Assembly: GCF_014648495.1 (NCBI RefSeq)
Contig: NZ_BMRF01000006.1
Location: forward strand, 248,001 to 312,000
From: Actinomadura cremea
GTDB taxonomy: Bacteria; Actinomycetota; Actinomycetes; Streptosporangiales; Streptosporangiaceae
Direction: 5' to 3'
Length of the DNA: 64,000 nucleotides
Shown: positions 17,995-26,154 of the stretch, piece after piece
How positions within the stretch are numbered: position 1 is the first letter of the stretch
How the letters are laid out: each line of letters starts with the position of its first letter
The notes under the pieces: model-generated
The model's database searches: none
What the model was told of the DNA's origin: nothing
Seen by the model: only the letters and a program-made list of their open reading frames with translations
Position numbers and translations under genes: made by a program

Positions 17995-18025
17995 GCGTGG
18001 GCCGGCGGCGTGCCGGCCGCCGGTC

Positions 18026-18502
18026 TCAGTCGGTCGTGCGGGCGTAGTTGCGGCGGGTGCGCTCCCGGCCCGCGGGCGCGTGCTCCATCAGATCGGCGAT
18101 CGAATGACCGGCCAGCTCCCGCCGCCACGCCGTCTCGGCCCGCCGCATCACCGTCGAGATCCCGCAGGGCCGGTCGAACTCGGCGCCCGCACCGTGCGCC
18201 CCCTCGCCCTGCTTCCGGATCTCGGTGCACCGGAACGCCTCGACGGGCCCCTCCACGGCCGTGATCACGTCCATCACCGTGATCTCCTCGGGCGGACGGG
18301 CGAGCGACCAGCCCCCGCGCACCCCCGGAGCGGACGTGAGGATCCCCGCCCGCACGAGCGCCTGCAACCGCTTCTTGAGGTACTCCTGGGGCAGGTCGAA
18401 CCAGGCCGCCAGCCGCCGGATCGACACCGGCGCCTCGTCCGCGAGCCAGCCCAGCGTCACGCAGCAGTGCAGGCCCCACTCGACGCCCTCGCTCAACCGC
18501 AT
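18026..18502 (-). CDS. Rrf2-family transcriptional regulator
   Basis: A 158-residue protein with an N-terminal winged helix (RLSEGVEWGLHCCVTL, VSIRRLAAWFDLPQEYLKKRLQALVRAG) and the Rrf2 wing GVRGGWSLARPPEEITVMDV. Two cysteines, in FRCTEIRKQ and FDRPCGIS, occupy the region where Fe-S Rrf2 proteins keep three, so an Fe-S cluster is doubtful. The ATG is preceded by AGGG. It is followed by the MFS gene and is divergent from the degenerate alpha/beta hydrolase across 79 bases, so it could control both sides. Confidence 0.87.
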   Translation of the reverse strand: MRLSEGVEWGLHCCVTLGWLADEAPVSIRRLAAWFDLPQEYLKKRLQALVRAGILTSAPGVRGGWSLARPPEEITVMDVITAVEGPVEAFRCTEIRKQGEGAHGAGAEFDRPCGISTVMRRAETAWRRELAGHSIADLMEHAPAGRERTRRNYARTTD

Positions 18503-18581
18503 AACCGGGACCCTACACGTCCCGGTTGGATCTTCCGTCGGGAACCGATGAGTTTCGGCCGTACCGGAAGTCCGAACGGGT

Positions 18582-19442
18582 ATGGAGCGAATCATCAAGG
18601 CCAACGACGTCGAACTCTGCGCGGAGACCTTCGGCGACCCCGCTGACCCGCCGATCCTGCTCATCGGCGCCACGATGCTCACGTGGCCCGACGCGTTCTG
18701 CGAGCGACTGTCGGCACCGGGCCGCTTCGTCGTCCGCTACGACCTGCGCGACGTCGGCCGGTCCACCACCGTCGACCCGGACGCCCCCGGCTACACCCTC
18801 CGCGACCTGGTCACGGACGCGGCCGCCCTGCTCGACGCCCTGGCACTGCCGCGCGCGCACGTCGCCGGCGCGGGCCCCGGCGGCTGGATCGCCCAGCTCC
18901 TCGCCCTCGACCACCCCGACCGCGTCGCCACCCTCACCCTCATCGGCACCCGGCCCGTCGCGCCCGGCCCGGTCGACCCCGACCTGCCCGACCACGCGCC
19001 CGAAGTCATGGAGTCCTTCATGAACTCGCCGATGCCCGACTGGACGGACCGCGCGTCCGTCGTCGCCTTCCAGCTCGCGAGCGACCGCGCCATGGGCGGC
19101 CGGGACTTCGACGAGGACGAGGCCCGCGCGAACATCGAGCGCGTCTACGACCGCACGTCCCTCGGCACCGACCCCGGCAAGGCCAACCGCGCCAACCAGA
19201 TGGGCACCGTGTTCGCCGCCCTCGACTGCGGCGACCGCTGGCGCGAGCGGCTCCCCGCCGTCGCCGCCCCGACCCTCGTGATCCACGGCGAGGACGACCC
19301 GTTCTTCCCCCTCGGCAACGCCGAGGCCCTCGCCGCCGAGATCCCCCGCGCCGAACTGATCGTCCTGCCCCGCACCGGCCAGGGCCTCCCGAGCCGGACG
19401 TGGGACACGGTCGTCCCCGCCCTCATCCGCCACACCGCCTGA
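18582..19442 (+). CDS. degenerate RdmC-type alpha/beta hydrolase, catalytic residues lost
   Basis: A 286-residue alpha/beta-hydrolase fold. The strand and turn VVRYDLRDVGRSTT and the late IHGEDDPFFP match the RdmC/aclacinomycin-methylesterase group. The nucleophile elbow, normally GxSxG, reads GAGPG at 96-100, so the serine is glycine. The catalytic histidine, normally in GMGHGLP, is glutamine 267 in RTGQGLP. Only the acid (near 239) remains. It therefore cannot use the usual triad and may be a binding or regulatory protein. It sits 12 bases before the PNPOx-type gene, likely in one operon. Confidence 0.82.
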   Translation: MERIIKANDVELCAETFGDPADPPILLIGATMLTWPDAFCERLSAPGRFVVRYDLRDVGRSTTVDPDAPGYTLRDLVTDAAALLDALALPRAHVAGAGPGGWIAQLLALDHPDRVATLTLIGTRPVAPGPVDPDLPDHAPEVMESFMNSPMPDWTDRASVVAFQLASDRAMGGRDFDEDEARANIERVYDRTSLGTDPGKANRANQMGTVFAALDCGDRWRERLPAVAAPTLVIHGEDDPFFPLGNAEALAAEIPRAELIVLPRTGQGLPSRTWDTVVPALIRHTA

Positions 19443-19454
19443 AAGAGGTAGCCC

Positions 19455-19964
19455 ATGAACCCCGCCACCGAGTTCGACGGCCGGTTCAGCGACCCGTCCG
19501 CGCGAGCGACACCGTGGCCCGAGGTCCGGCGCTTGCTGGAGGATGCGGAGCTGTACTGGCTCACCACCGTACGGGCCGATGGACGTCCGCACGTGACGCC
19601 GCTCATCGGGGTGCTGCACGAGGACGCGGTGCACTTCTGCACCGGCCTGGGCGAGCAGAAGGCCCGCAACCTCGACCACACCCGGCAGGTGACGCTGACC
19701 ACCGGGAACAACGCGTGGGCGAAGGGACTCGACGTCGTCGTCGAGGGCGCCGCCGTGCGGGTGACCGACCGTCCGGCCCTGCGCCTCCTGGCGGACGCCT
19801 ACCTGGACAAGTACGGCGAAGCCTGGCGTTTCGAGGTCGGGGACGGCGTGTTCGGCGCGGGCGACCACGAAGCGGCCGTGTTCCGGATCGAGCCCGCCAC
19901 GGCGTTCGCCTTCGCCAAGGAGCCCCACGGCCAGACGAGGTACCGCTTCGCCCGGCCGCGCTGA
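19455..19964 (+). CDS. pyridoxamine 5'-phosphate oxidase-fold protein
   Basis: A 169-residue split-barrel flavin or F420-binding protein: YWLTTVRADGRPHVTPLIGV, VHFCTGLGEQKARNL and FAFAKEPHGQTRYRF. Short PNPOx-like proteins of this type in actinomycetes often use F420 or FMN to reduce small molecules. AAAGAGGTAG precedes the ATG. It is paired with the degenerate hydrolase upstream. The exact cofactor cannot be decided from the sequence. Confidence 0.83.
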   Translation: MNPATEFDGRFSDPSARATPWPEVRRLLEDAELYWLTTVRADGRPHVTPLIGVLHEDAVHFCTGLGEQKARNLDHTRQVTLTTGNNAWAKGLDVVVEGAAVRVTDRPALRLLADAYLDKYGEAWRFEVGDGVFGAGDHEAAVFRIEPATAFAFAKEPHGQTRYRFARPR

Positions 19965-20035
19965 CGGCGCGCGTCCGATGGGCCGGATGAGCGACGACCC
20001 GCGCGGTCCCGAACCGGCCGACCCGGCGGTGCGTT

Positions 20036-21538
20036 TCAGCTGAGGCGGAGGGCCAGGAAGAAGTCGACCCGGTCCTCCAGGCGGGACAGGTCGCGGCCGG
20101 TGAGCTCCTCGATGCGCTGGATCCGGTACCGGACGGAGTTGACGTGCAGGTGCAGCCGTTCGGCGCAGCGGGTCCACGAGCCCGAGTTCTGCAGGAACGT
20201 CTCCAGGGTGCGGACCAGATCGGCCTTGTGGACGTCGTCGTAGGTGCGGAGCGGGTCGAGGAGCCGCATCCGGAACATCTGCCGGACGTCGTCGGGGACG
20301 CTCGCCAGGAGCAGGGCGTGCGTGGCGAGTTCGTCGTGCCGGACGACGCGGACGGGCTCGGTGCCGCCGGCGGCGAGGCGCCGGGCGTAGCGGGCCTCCT
20401 CGACGGCGCCGCGCAGTCCGGCGGCCGGGGCGACGTCGCTGACGCCGGCGGCGATGCCGCCGCCGGTGAGGCCGGGGGCGAGCGCCCGCAGCGTGGCGTG
20501 GACGGCGGCGGCGACGTCCGCGCCCGGTGCGGCGGGGACGAGCGCGACGGCCTCGTCGTCGAGGAGGCCGACGAGGGGGTGCGGGACGGGTGCGGCCTCG
20601 GCGATGACGGTGCGGAGTTCGCCGGGCCGCAGGGCACCGCGTCCCGTGGCGGCGACCGCGACGAACGAGGACGCGGGGTCGAGGCCCGCGAGTTCGAGGC
20701 GGGGGACGATCTCGTCGGCCGGGGCGGCGGCGGCGACGAGCCGGACGAGTTCCTGCGCGAGCCGGCCCTCCATGCTGAGGCGGTCGTCGAGGCGCGCGCG
20801 TTCGAGGGCGGCGATCGCGGCGAGTTCGGTGGCGAGGGCGCGGCGTTCGGGCGGCCAGTCGGCGACGTCGCCCGCGCAGGCCAGGAACCAGTCGGCGACG
20901 CGGGACGTGGTGTCCTCGGCGACGGGGAGCAGCGTGACGCCCGGGTCGGCGAGGTGGTGCGGGAGGCGGGGCGCGGTCAGGAACGCGCGGGCGAGGGCGG
21001 CGGGCGAGGGCGCGGCCGGTCCGGCGACGACGCGGCCGGTGGGGGCCAGCACCCAGCAGCGCATGCCGAGGTCGCGGTCGAGGAGGTCGAGGACGGCGTC
21101 GAGGCCCGCGCCCTGGCTCGCGACGAGGCGGCGGTGCCGGTCGAGGACGGCGGTCAGGTCGGCGGCGCGGGCGCCCGAGAGCCGCCGGACGACCTCTTCG
21201 GTGACGGTCGCGAACGCGACGTCCTCGGGCACCTTGAAGAGGGGCAGGCGGTGGCGTTCGCAGGCCGCGACGAGGTCGTCCGGGACGCTGCCGGAGGCGA
21301 GGTCCCAGGCGGCGAGCGCGGAGACGCCCGCCGCGGCGAGCGCCGACACGAAGGTCTCGGAGTCGGCGGGGGCGGAGCGCCAGACGAGGCCGGTCAGCAC
21401 CAGCTCCCGGCCGCGCAGGTAGCGGCCGGGGTCGAGCAGGTCGGTGGTGACGACCCACCGGATCGTCCGGTCCAGCTCGTCGCCCCCGGTGACGACCTCC
21501 AGCCGCAGGGGCATGGCGAGCAGGGAACGCAGTTTCAT
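20036..21538 (-). CDS. pucR: PucR-family regulator of purine catabolism
   Basis: A 500-residue PucR protein. Residues 1-125 are the N-terminal purine-catabolism sensor domain (LEVVTGGDELDRTIRWVVTTDL), the middle is a GGDEF-like linker region, and the last 60 residues carry the HTH (LVRTLETFLQNSGSWTRCAERLHLHVNSVRYRIQRIEELTG). The ATG is chosen because the domain starts just after it. It is divergent from the uraD-uricase-xanthine dehydrogenase operon, with 155 bases between the two starts. By analogy with PucR in Bacillus it activates or represses purine use according to nitrogen and purine supply. Confidence 0.88.
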   Translation of the reverse strand: MKLRSLLAMPLRLEVVTGGDELDRTIRWVVTTDLLDPGRYLRGRELVLTGLVWRSAPADSETFVSALAAAGVSALAAWDLASGSVPDDLVAACERHRLPLFKVPEDVAFATVTEEVVRRLSGARAADLTAVLDRHRRLVASQGAGLDAVLDLLDRDLGMRCWVLAPTGRVVAGPAAPSPAALARAFLTAPRLPHHLADPGVTLLPVAEDTTSRVADWFLACAGDVADWPPERRALATELAAIAALERARLDDRLSMEGRLAQELVRLVAAAAPADEIVPRLELAGLDPASSFVAVAATGRGALRPGELRTVIAEAAPVPHPLVGLLDDEAVALVPAAPGADVAAAVHATLRALAPGLTGGGIAAGVSDVAPAAGLRGAVEEARYARRLAAGGTEPVRVVRHDELATHALLLASVPDDVRQMFRMRLLDPLRTYDDVHKADLVRTLETFLQNSGSWTRCAERLHLHVNSVRYRIQRIEELTGRDLSRLEDRVDFFLALRLS

Positions 21539-21693
21539 ACGGCCAGTTAAACCGGGGGACCGGCCGGGGAGTAGAGGGCCCGGGTGCTTGGAGCAACGCA
21601 CGAAACCGGGCCCGTGATCGGGGCCGCATCTCGGAGGTCCTGCCCCTCGACCCGGCCTCACCGTGCTGTGTCTACTGCTGTGAGGAGGTGCGG

Positions 21694-22182
21694 ATGCTGG
21701 TCACCGAGGACGATCTGCGGGCGTGCTGCGCGTCCCGGCGATGGGCGGCGCGGGTCGCGGGGGAGCACCGCGACCCGGCGGACCTGCGGGCGGCGTCGGC
21801 GGCGGCGCTGGACGCCCTGGACTGGGCGGACGTCGAGGAGGCGCTCGCCGCCCACCCGAGGATCGGCGACCGGGTCCGCGGGGCCGGCCGGGAGCCGGGG
21901 TGGTCGCGGGGCGAGCAGTCCGGGATGGACGCGGCGCCGGAGGAGGTCCGGACGGCGCTGATCGAGGGCAATCGCGCATACGAGGAGCGGTTCGGGCATG
22001 TGTTCCTCATCTGCGCGACCGGTCTCGGCGCGGCGGAGATGCTGGCCGCCCTCCGGGATCGGCTCGGCAACGACGCGGCGGCCGAGCGCGCGGTCGTCCG
22101 TACGGAACTGGCCGGGATCGTCGATCTCCGGCTGGCGAAGCTGATGGAGGTGCGTCATGACGGAACGGAGCCCGCGGAGTGA
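21694..22182 (+). CDS. uraD: OHCU decarboxylase
   Basis: A 162-residue protein that decarboxylates 2-oxo-4-hydroxy-4-carboxy-5-ureidoimidazoline to S-allantoin, the last step of urate oxidation. The catalytic histidine is in LAAHPRIGDR, followed by EQSGMD and FGHVFLICATG. A GTG two codons earlier is too close to the GAGGAGG ribosome site, so the ATG is preferred. It is the first gene of the plus-strand purine operon and is followed by uraH and uricase in pathway order. Confidence 0.9.
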   Translation: MLVTEDDLRACCASRRWAARVAGEHRDPADLRAASAAALDALDWADVEEALAAHPRIGDRVRGAGREPGWSRGEQSGMDAAPEEVRTALIEGNRAYEERFGHVFLICATGLGAAEMLAALRDRLGNDAAAERAVVRTELAGIVDLRLAKLMEVRHDGTEPAE

Positions 22183-22242
22183 CGGCGTGAGCGCGGCTCC
22201 CGCCGGGGGGCGCGGAGGGGCGTCCCCCCGCGAGGAGGGCGC

Positions 22243-22557
22243 GTGAGCCTTTCGACGCACGTGCTGGACGCGGCGCGCGGCCTGCCCGCGCGCGGCGTCG
22301 GGGTCCGGCTGGAGCGCCGGGAGCCCGGCGGGGCGTGGACGACGCTGGCGCAGGCCCGGACGGACGGTGACGGGCGCGTCCGCGAGTGGGGCGTCGTGCC
22401 CGGCGCGGGAGTGCACCGGCTGACGTTCGACACGGCGGGCCTGTCGGAGTTCTACCCCGAGGTGACGGTGGCGTTCACGGTCACCGACCCGGACGGGCAC
22501 CTGCACGTCCCCCTGCTGCTCAGCCCGTTCGCGTACTCGACCTACCGAGGGAGCTAG
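22243..22557 (+). CDS. uraH: 5-hydroxyisourate hydrolase (transthyretin-like)
   Basis: A 104-residue transthyretin-related protein. LSTHVLDAARGLPARG at the N terminus, HRLTFDTAGLSEFYPEV in the middle and the C-terminal tetrapeptide YRGS are family marks. It hydrolyses 5-hydroxyisourate to OHCU. The GTG follows GAGGAGG. It lies between uraD and uricase, five bases before the latter. Confidence 0.92.
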   Translation: MSLSTHVLDAARGLPARGVGVRLERREPGGAWTTLAQARTDGDGRVREWGVVPGAGVHRLTFDTAGLSEFYPEVTVAFTVTDPDGHLHVPLLLSPFAYSTYRGS

Positions 22558-22562
22558 CCCGC

Positions 22563-23429
22563 ATGACGATCGTGATCGGCCCGAACCGGTACGGGAAGGC
22601 GGAGACGCGGGTCGTCCGCGTCACCCGGGACGGCGACGTCCACCGGATCAAGGACGTGAACGTGAGCGTGCTGCTGTCGGGAGAGATGGAGGACGCGCAC
22701 CTGACGGGCGACAACGCGGCGGTGCTGCCGACGGACTCGCAGAAGAACACCGTGTTCGCGTTCGCGAAGCGGCACGGGATCGGGGAGATCGAGGACTTCG
22801 GGCTGCGGCTCGCGCGGCACTTCGTGGACGCGCGGCCGACGATCGCGCACGCCCGGGTGGAGGTCGAGGAGTACGCCTGGTCCCGGATCACCGGGGAGCA
22901 CTCGTTCGTCCGGGACGGCGCGGAGGTGCGGACGGCGCTCGTCCACAGCGACGGGACGGGCGGGCGGGAGTCGGTCGTGTCGGGCCTCACGGACCTCGTG
23001 GTGCTGAACTCGACCGGCAGCGAGTTCCACGGGTTCGTCGAGGACGAGTTCACGACGCTGGAGCCGACGGACGACCGGATCCTGGCGACGGCCGTCACGG
23101 CGGGCTGGCGGCATCGCGGCGTGGGATCGGACTGGGGCGACTCGTACCGGGCGGTGCGGGAACACCTGTTGAGAGGGTTCGCGGAGACGCACAGCCTGTC
23201 GCTGCAGCAGACGCTGTACGAGATGGGACGCCGGGTGCTGCGGGGGCGCCGTGAGGTCTGCGAGGTGCGGATGTCGATGCCGAACAGGCATCACTTCCTC
23301 GTCGACCTGGAGCCGTTCGGCATGGACAACGACAACGAGGTCTATTTCGCCGCCGACCGTCCGTACGGGCTCATCGAGGGCACGGTGCTCGACGATGACG
23401 CCCCGGACGCGCCGTCGGCGTGGAGCTGA
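22563..23429 (+). CDS. urate oxidase (uricase)
   Basis: A 288-residue cofactor-free uricase with two T-fold domains. The catalytic lysine is in NRYGKAETRVVRV near residue 11, the threonine in LPTDSQKNTVFAFAK near 57, and the histidine in MPNRHHFLVDLEPF. It oxidises urate to 5-hydroxyisourate, which UraH and UraD then process. The ATG lies six bases after the uraH stop, so the three genes are one translational unit. Confidence 0.95.
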   Translation: MTIVIGPNRYGKAETRVVRVTRDGDVHRIKDVNVSVLLSGEMEDAHLTGDNAAVLPTDSQKNTVFAFAKRHGIGEIEDFGLRLARHFVDARPTIAHARVEVEEYAWSRITGEHSFVRDGAEVRTALVHSDGTGGRESVVSGLTDLVVLNSTGSEFHGFVEDEFTTLEPTDDRILATAVTAGWRHRGVGSDWGDSYRAVREHLLRGFAETHSLSLQQTLYEMGRRVLRGRREVCEVRMSMPNRHHFLVDLEPFGMDNDNEVYFAADRPYGLIEGTVLDDDAPDAPSAWS

Positions 23430-23441
23430 AGGGGGGCGCCG

Positions 23442-24320
23442 ATGGAGTTCCTGCGACCGGCGACCTGGGCGGACGCGCTCGCCGCGAAGGCCGCGCATCC
23501 GGGCGCGCTGCCGATCCAGGGCGGCACCGACGTCATGGTGGAGATCAACTTCGATGTGCGCCGGCCGGAGGCGCTGCTCGACCTGAACCGGGTCCGCGAG
23601 CTGACCGACTGGGACGAGCGGGACGGGACGCTCCGCGTCGGCGCGGGCGTCCCGTACGCGCGGCTGATCGCCGAGCTGGGCGGGCGGCTGCCGGGGCTGG
23701 CGCAGGCGTCCCGGACGGTCGGGTCGCCGCAGATCCGCAACCGCGGGACGGTCGGCGGCAACCTGGGCGCCGCGTCCCCGGCGGGCGACGCGCACCCGCC
23801 GCTGCTGGCCGGGGACGCGGTGATCGAGGTCGAGTCGGCGGCGCGGGGCGTCCGGCTGCTCCCGGCGGACGGCTTCTACCTGGGCGTGAAGCGCTCCGCG
23901 CTGGAGCCGGACGAGCTGATCCGCGCGTTCCGCACCAGGCCGGCGTCCGGCCCCCAGTACTTCTCCAAGATCGGCACCAGGAACGCGATGGTGATCGCGG
24001 TGTGCTCGTTCGCGGTCGCGCTGCACCCGGACGAGCGGCGCGTCGGCACCGGGTTCGGGTCGGCCGCCACGACCCCGCGGCGGGCACGGGAGGCCGAGGA
24101 GTTCGCCGCCGCCGAACTGGACTGGGACGGACGCGGCCCGCTGGGGGAGTCGGCGGCGCGGGAGTTCGGCGCGCTGGTGCGGCGGGCCGCCGCGCCGATC
24201 GACGACGTGCGGGGCACCGCCGGCTACCGCGGGCACGCCCTCGCGGTCATGGCGCGGCGCACGCTCGCCTGGGCCTGGGACGACCACCGGGCGGGCATGA
24301 GGGGAAGGGAGGCGTACTGA
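23442..24320 (+). CDS. xanthine dehydrogenase FAD-binding subunit
   Basis: A 292-residue FAD subunit of the molybdenum hydroxylase family. LPIQGGTDVMVEIN and RNRGTVGGNLGAASPAGD are the FAD-binding loops, and the CO-dehydrogenase flavoprotein C-terminal domain follows. It passes electrons from the 2Fe-2S subunit to the acceptor. It is followed by the iron-sulfur subunit with a one-base overlap and by the molybdenum subunit after an intervening deaminase gene. Confidence 0.93.
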   Translation: MEFLRPATWADALAAKAAHPGALPIQGGTDVMVEINFDVRRPEALLDLNRVRELTDWDERDGTLRVGAGVPYARLIAELGGRLPGLAQASRTVGSPQIRNRGTVGGNLGAASPAGDAHPPLLAGDAVIEVESAARGVRLLPADGFYLGVKRSALEPDELIRAFRTRPASGPQYFSKIGTRNAMVIAVCSFAVALHPDERRVGTGFGSAATTPRRAREAEEFAAAELDWDGRGPLGESAAREFGALVRRAAAPIDDVRGTAGYRGHALAVMARRTLAWAWDDHRAGMRGREAY

Positions 24321-24805
24321 TGCGCGTGAACGTCACCGTCAACGGCTCGGCCGAGACCGTGGACGACGTGTGGGAGGGCGAGAGCCTGCTGTACACGCTG
24401 CGGGAGCGGATGGGGCTGCCCGGCTCGAAGAACGCCTGCGAGCAGGGCGAATGCGGTTCCTGCACGGTGTACCTGGACGGCGTCCCGGTGTGTTCGTGCC
24501 TGGTCGCCGCCGGGCAGGCCGAGGGCCGCGAGGTCCGCACCGTCGAGGGGCTGGCCGGGGGGTCGCCGGGCGACGAGCGGCTCGACCCCGTCCAGGAGGC
24601 GTTCGTGGAGGCGGGCGCCGTCCAGTGCGGGTTCTGCACGCCGGGCCTGATCGTCCAGGCCCACGACCTGCTCGAACGCGATACCGCGCCGAGCGACGCG
24701 GACATCCGCGAGGCCCTCGCCGGGAACCTGTGCCGCTGCACCGGCTACGAGAAGATCCTGGACGCGGTGCGCCTCGCCGCGGAGCGGAAGGCGGCGGCCA
24801 CGTGA
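24320..24805 (+). CDS. xanthine dehydrogenase 2Fe-2S subunit
   Basis: A 161-residue protein with two 2Fe-2S centres. The plant-type cluster cysteines are in NACEQGECGSCTVYLDG plus CSCLV; the second cluster uses QCGFCTPG and NLCRCTGYEKI. It links the molybdenum site to the FAD subunit. Its end overlaps the deaminase start by four bases (GTGA). Confidence 0.95.
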   Translation: MRVNVTVNGSAETVDDVWEGESLLYTLRERMGLPGSKNACEQGECGSCTVYLDGVPVCSCLVAAGQAEGREVRTVEGLAGGSPGDERLDPVQEAFVEAGAVQCGFCTPGLIVQAHDLLERDTAPSDADIREALAGNLCRCTGYEKILDAVRLAAERKAAAT

Positions 24806-26154
24806 CGATCATCATCGAGAACGCGCACGTCGTGACGGTGTCCGGGGACGAGCATCCGGGCGGGCACGTCGTGATCGACGGCGACCGCATCACCGCGGTG
24901 GGGTCCGGTCCCGCCCCCGAGACGGAGGGCGCGGAACGGGTCGACGGCACGGGCTGCCTCGCCACGCCCGGCCTGATCAACGCGCACCACCACCTGTACC
25001 AGTGGGCGAGCCAGGGCATCGCGACCGACGGCACGCTGTTCGAGTGGCTCACGACCCTCTACGAGCCGTGGTCGAAGATGGACGCCGAGGTGGTGGCGGG
25101 CGCGGCGAGCGCCGGACTCGGCTGGCTCGCGAAGTCGGGCTGCACGACCGCGTCCGACCACCACTACCTGTTCCCGAAGGGGCGCGGCGACCTGTTCGCC
25201 GCCGAGGTCGACGCGGCGGCCGAGCTGGGCGTCCGGTTCCACCCGTCGCGGGGCTCGATGGACCGGGGCCGCTCGGACGGCGGCCTGCCGCCGGACGAGG
25301 TCGTCGAGGACATCGACACGATCCTCGCCGAGACCGAGGCCGCGATCGACCGGTACCACGACCCGTCGCCCGGCTCGATGCTGCGCGTCGCCGTCGCGCC
25401 CTGCTCCCCCTTCTCGGTGACCCGCGACCTGCTCGTCCGGTCGGCGGAGCTGGCGCGGGCGCGGGGCGTCCGGCTGCACACCCACCTCGCCGAGACGCTC
25501 GACGAGGAGGAGCACACCCGCGAGCAGTTCGGGATGACGCCCGCCGAGTACATGGACTCGATCGGCTGGCTCGGCCCGGACGTGTGGCTCGCGCACTGCG
25601 TCCACCTGCACGACACCGATGTCAAGCGGCTCGCCGAGACCCGCACCGGCACCGCGCACTGCCCCAGCTCCAACGCCCGCCTCGGCGCCGGCATCGCCCG
25701 CGTCTCGCACCTGCTGCGGGAGGGCGCGATCGTCGGGCTCGGCGTGGACGGGTCGGCGTCGGCCGAACTGGTCCCGCTCGCCGGGGAGATGCGGCAGGCC
25801 ATCTACCTGCAGCGCGCCCGGTACGGGCCGACGGCGCTGACCGCCCGGCAGGCGCTGGAGATGGCGACGCTCGGCGGTGCCCGCTGCCTCGGACGCGCCG
25901 ACGAGCTGGGCACCCTCGAACCCGGCAAGCTCGCGGACGTCGCGCTGTGGCGGGTGGACGGCTTCCACGCGGCCGTCGACGACCCGGTCGTCGCTCTCGC
26001 GTTCGGCGGCACCCCGCCGCTGGAGCGGCTGCTCGTCGGCGGCCGGACGGTCGTCGACGGCGACGCCCTCGCCACCGTCCCGCAGGACGAGGTGGGGCGG
26101 CGCGGCGCCGACGCGCACCGGCGCCTCACGCGGCTCGCGGAGGAGGTCCTCTAG
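24802..26154 (+). CDS. 8-oxoguanine/guanine deaminase, amidohydrolase
   Basis: A 450-residue amidohydrolase. The first metal motif is INAHHHLYQW, then RLHTHLAET, HCVHLHDTD and the aspartate in GLGVDGSAS; the C terminus has LEPGKLADVALW. The pattern TEAAxDRYHDPSPGSMLRVAVAPCSPFSVT fits 8-oxoguanine deaminases (YgfP/Pa0142 group), which often also accept guanine. Placed between xanthine dehydrogenase subunits, it supplies xanthine from guanine or removes oxidised guanine. The GTG start overlaps the iron-sulfur subunit stop. Confidence 0.88.
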   Translation: MTIIIENAHVVTVSGDEHPGGHVVIDGDRITAVGSGPAPETEGAERVDGTGCLATPGLINAHHHLYQWASQGIATDGTLFEWLTTLYEPWSKMDAEVVAGAASAGLGWLAKSGCTTASDHHYLFPKGRGDLFAAEVDAAAELGVRFHPSRGSMDRGRSDGGLPPDEVVEDIDTILAETEAAIDRYHDPSPGSMLRVAVAPCSPFSVTRDLLVRSAELARARGVRLHTHLAETLDEEEHTREQFGMTPAEYMDSIGWLGPDVWLAHCVHLHDTDVKRLAETRTGTAHCPSSNARLGAGIARVSHLLREGAIVGLGVDGSASAELVPLAGEMRQAIYLQRARYGPTALTARQALEMATLGGARCLGRADELGTLEPGKLADVALWRVDGFHAAVDDPVVALAFGGTPPLERLLVGGRTVVDGDALATVPQDEVGRRGADAHRRLTRLAEEVL

